A stretch of 64,000 nucleotides of DNA from Streptococcus oricebi. Its GTDB lineage: Bacteria; Bacillota; Bacilli; Lactobacillales; Streptococcaceae. Both the position numbers and the translations under genes were made by a program. Below the pieces are notes generated by a model. The model was not told the DNA's origin. It worked only from the letters and a program-made list of their open reading frames with translations, and did no database searches. This document shows positions 62,717 through 64,000 of this stretch, one piece after another. The stretch's first letter is position 1, and the number at the start of each line of letters is the position of its first letter. The DNA is taken from assembly GCF_017883985.1 (NCBI RefSeq), contig NZ_PRDG01000003.1, positions 278,658 to 342,657 of the forward strand, given 5' to 3'.

Positions 62717-63949
62717 CTAGTCCTCCCAACGTTTAAAGGCAACAACGGCATTGTGGCCACCAAAACCAAAGGTATTGGAAATAGCATAAGGAATTTCTTG
62801 CTCCTTACCTTGACCATAAATGACATTGGCCTCGATATAATCAGATAGTTCGCTAGTTCCAGCAGTCATCGGTACATAGCTATGACGCATAGCCTCGATA
62901 GAAGCAATCGCTTCAACTGCACCCGCCGCTCCCAGCAAGTGTCCTGTAAAGGACTTGGTTGAAGAAACCGGCACATCCTTACCTAGAACGGTAACAATAG
63001 AGGCGCTTTCTCCCTTTTCATTGGCTGGGGTGGAAGTTCCATGAGCATTGACATAAGCCACTTGACTCGGCTCAATTTCTGCCTCTTCCAGGGCCAATTT
63101 CATGGCCTTGATGGCACCCAGGCCTTCTGGATGAGGAGAGGTCATGTGGTAGGCATCACAGGTATTTCCATAGCCGACAATCTCAGCCAAGATTGTCGCC
63201 CCACGTTTTTCAGCATGTTCCAGACTTTCCAAGACCAACATCCCTGCACCTTCACCCATGATAAAGCCATTGCGGTCCTTATCGAAAGGAATCGAAGAAC
63301 GGGCAGGATCTTCTGTCGTTGAAAGAGCTGTAAGAGCTTGGAAACCAGCGATGGCAAATGGAGTGATAGAAGCCTCTGCTCCCCCTACCAACATGATGTC
63401 TTGGAAACCATATTTAATCGAACGGAAGGCATCACCGATTGCATCATTTGAAGAAGCACAGGCTGTATTGATAGACTTACATACACCATTAGCTCCTAGA
63501 CGCATAGCAACATTTCCAGCCGCCATATTTGGCAGGGCCTTAGGAAGAGTCATCGGTTTGACCCGTTTTGGCCCCTTGTCATGCAAGCGCACGATCTGGT
63601 CCTCAATTTCCTTGATTCCCCCGATACCAGAAGCAACGATGACTCCCAGACGGTCCTTGTCCAGACTATCCAAGTCCAATTTAGCATGTTCCACAGCTTC
63701 TAAGGAAGCATAGAGGGCATAAAGCGAGTAGTTATCAAAACGATTGGTATCTTTTTTAATAAAGTATTTATCAAAAGGAAAATCATTGATTTCTGCCGCA
63801 TTGTGAACACTGTATTCACTAGCATCAAACTTGCTGATGGGACCAATCCCAATTTTACCTTCAACCAAGCTCTGCCAAAACTCCTCTGGGGTGTTTCCGA
63901 TAGGTGAAGTGAGACCATATCCTGTCACAACAACTCGATTTAATTTCAT
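62717..63949 (-). CDS. fabF: 3-oxoacyl-ACP synthase II
   Basis: 410 residues, the condensing enzyme of chain elongation. Catalytic Cys in NTACASSNDAIGDAF (about 164), His in NAHGTSTPANE (about 303) and FGFGGHNAVVAF (about 340-400 region) complete the Cys-His-His set. It starts at ATG 63949 after AAGGAG, 18 bp after fabG. Confidence 0.97.
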   Translation of the reverse strand: MKLNRVVVTGYGLTSPIGNTPEEFWQSLVEGKIGIGPISKFDASEYSVHNAAEINDFPFDKYFIKKDTNRFDNYSLYALYASLEAVEHAKLDLDSLDKDRLGVIVASGIGGIKEIEDQIVRLHDKGPKRVKPMTLPKALPNMAAGNVAMRLGANGVCKSINTACASSNDAIGDAFRSIKYGFQDIMLVGGAEASITPFAIAGFQALTALSTTEDPARSSIPFDKDRNGFIMGEGAGMLVLESLEHAEKRGATILAEIVGYGNTCDAYHMTSPHPEGLGAIKAMKLALEEAEIEPSQVAYVNAHGTSTPANEKGESASIVTVLGKDVPVSSTKSFTGHLLGAAGAVEAIASIEAMRHSYVPMTAGTSELSDYIEANVIYGQGKEQEIPYAISNTFGFGGHNAVVAFKRWED

Positions 63950-63967
63950 ACTGAACTCCTTTAATGA

Positions 63968-64000
63968 TTACTGCATAGTAAGGCCACCGTCAATGGCAAT
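63968..64000 (-). CDS. fabG: 3-oxoacyl-ACP reductase FabG (last 10 codons, cut by the window edge)
   Basis: The minus frame reads IAIDGGLTMQ and then TAA. This is the usual end of streptococcal FabG, and the gene order fabG-fabF-accB-fabZ is the expected one. Only the C-terminal tip is visible. Confidence 0.8.
   Translation of the reverse strand: MAIDGGLTMQ

Overview
The window looks like a chromosomal core region of a Streptococcus. The evidence is the gene order and proteins: rpoB-rpoC with a TTG-started rpoB, pbp1b divergent from tyrS, rlmA, busR-busAB, CIRCE plus CtsR control of groESL, the four-gene folate cluster folP-folC-folE-folBK, the comGA-GG type operon followed by a SAM methyltransferase and ackA, ssbB with a perfect ComX box, and the accBCDA/fab fatty acid cluster. 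The proteins resemble the S. suis/S. pneumoniae range, but I cannot fix the species. No rRNA, tRNA, prophage, CRISPR array or transposase was seen.

Layout. 1-2 kb: the N-terminal 645 residues of a cell-surface protein with MucBP-like repeats, running off the left edge. 2.4-9.7 kb: rpoC and rpoB (minus). 9.7-10.2 kb: a repeat-type leader and a candidate small RNA. 10.2-14.9 kb: pbp1b, tyrS, rlmA. 15-17.2 kb: a 6-phospho-beta-glucosidase and an SGNH hydrolase. 17.4-22.2 kb: the c-di-AMP-type osmoregulation module busR-busAB, with a roughly 800-nt repeat-filled leader before busA. 22.4-24.5 kb: a transglutaminase-like lipoprotein. 24.8-29.6 kb: a beta-glucoside module (6-phospho-beta-glucosidase, AraC regulator, PTS IIBCA with RAT/terminator and cre). 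29.7-31.7 kb: groESL. 31.9-39.6 kb: a mannose-class PTS, and upstream of it a tightly overlapping operon of two membrane-anchored sugar-binding proteins with a NarL-type two-component system. 39.9-41.7 kb: ssbB, ytpR, thioredoxin-like, DUF4651. 41.8-45.2 kb: a response regulator/ABC transporter/histidine kinase module. 45.3-46.1 kb: a broken methyltransferase gene. 46.4-47.5 kb: pepA. 47.5-51.2 kb: folate genes. 51.7-57.6 kb: ackA, methyltransferase and the competence pseudopilus operon. 57.6-58.6 kb: a TDT-family carrier. 58.7-64 kb: fatty acid synthesis (accA, accD, accC, fabZ, accB, fabF, end of fabG).

Most noteworthy. (1) The sugar-sensing operon at 35.3-39.6 kb, whose likely output is the PTS promoter at 35.1 kb: it has a poor -35, a cre in the spacer, and three copies of a TGACATTTG motif just upstream. 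(2) A repeat family whose ends are identical over 41 and 27 bp in the leaders of rpoB and busA, and which is multiplied in front of busA. (3) A promoter-plus-terminator unit between pbp1b and rpoB that could make a roughly 95-nt RNA. (4) Dense, readable regulatory sites: BusR-like operator, RAT, cre, CIRCE, CtsR box and ComX boxes.
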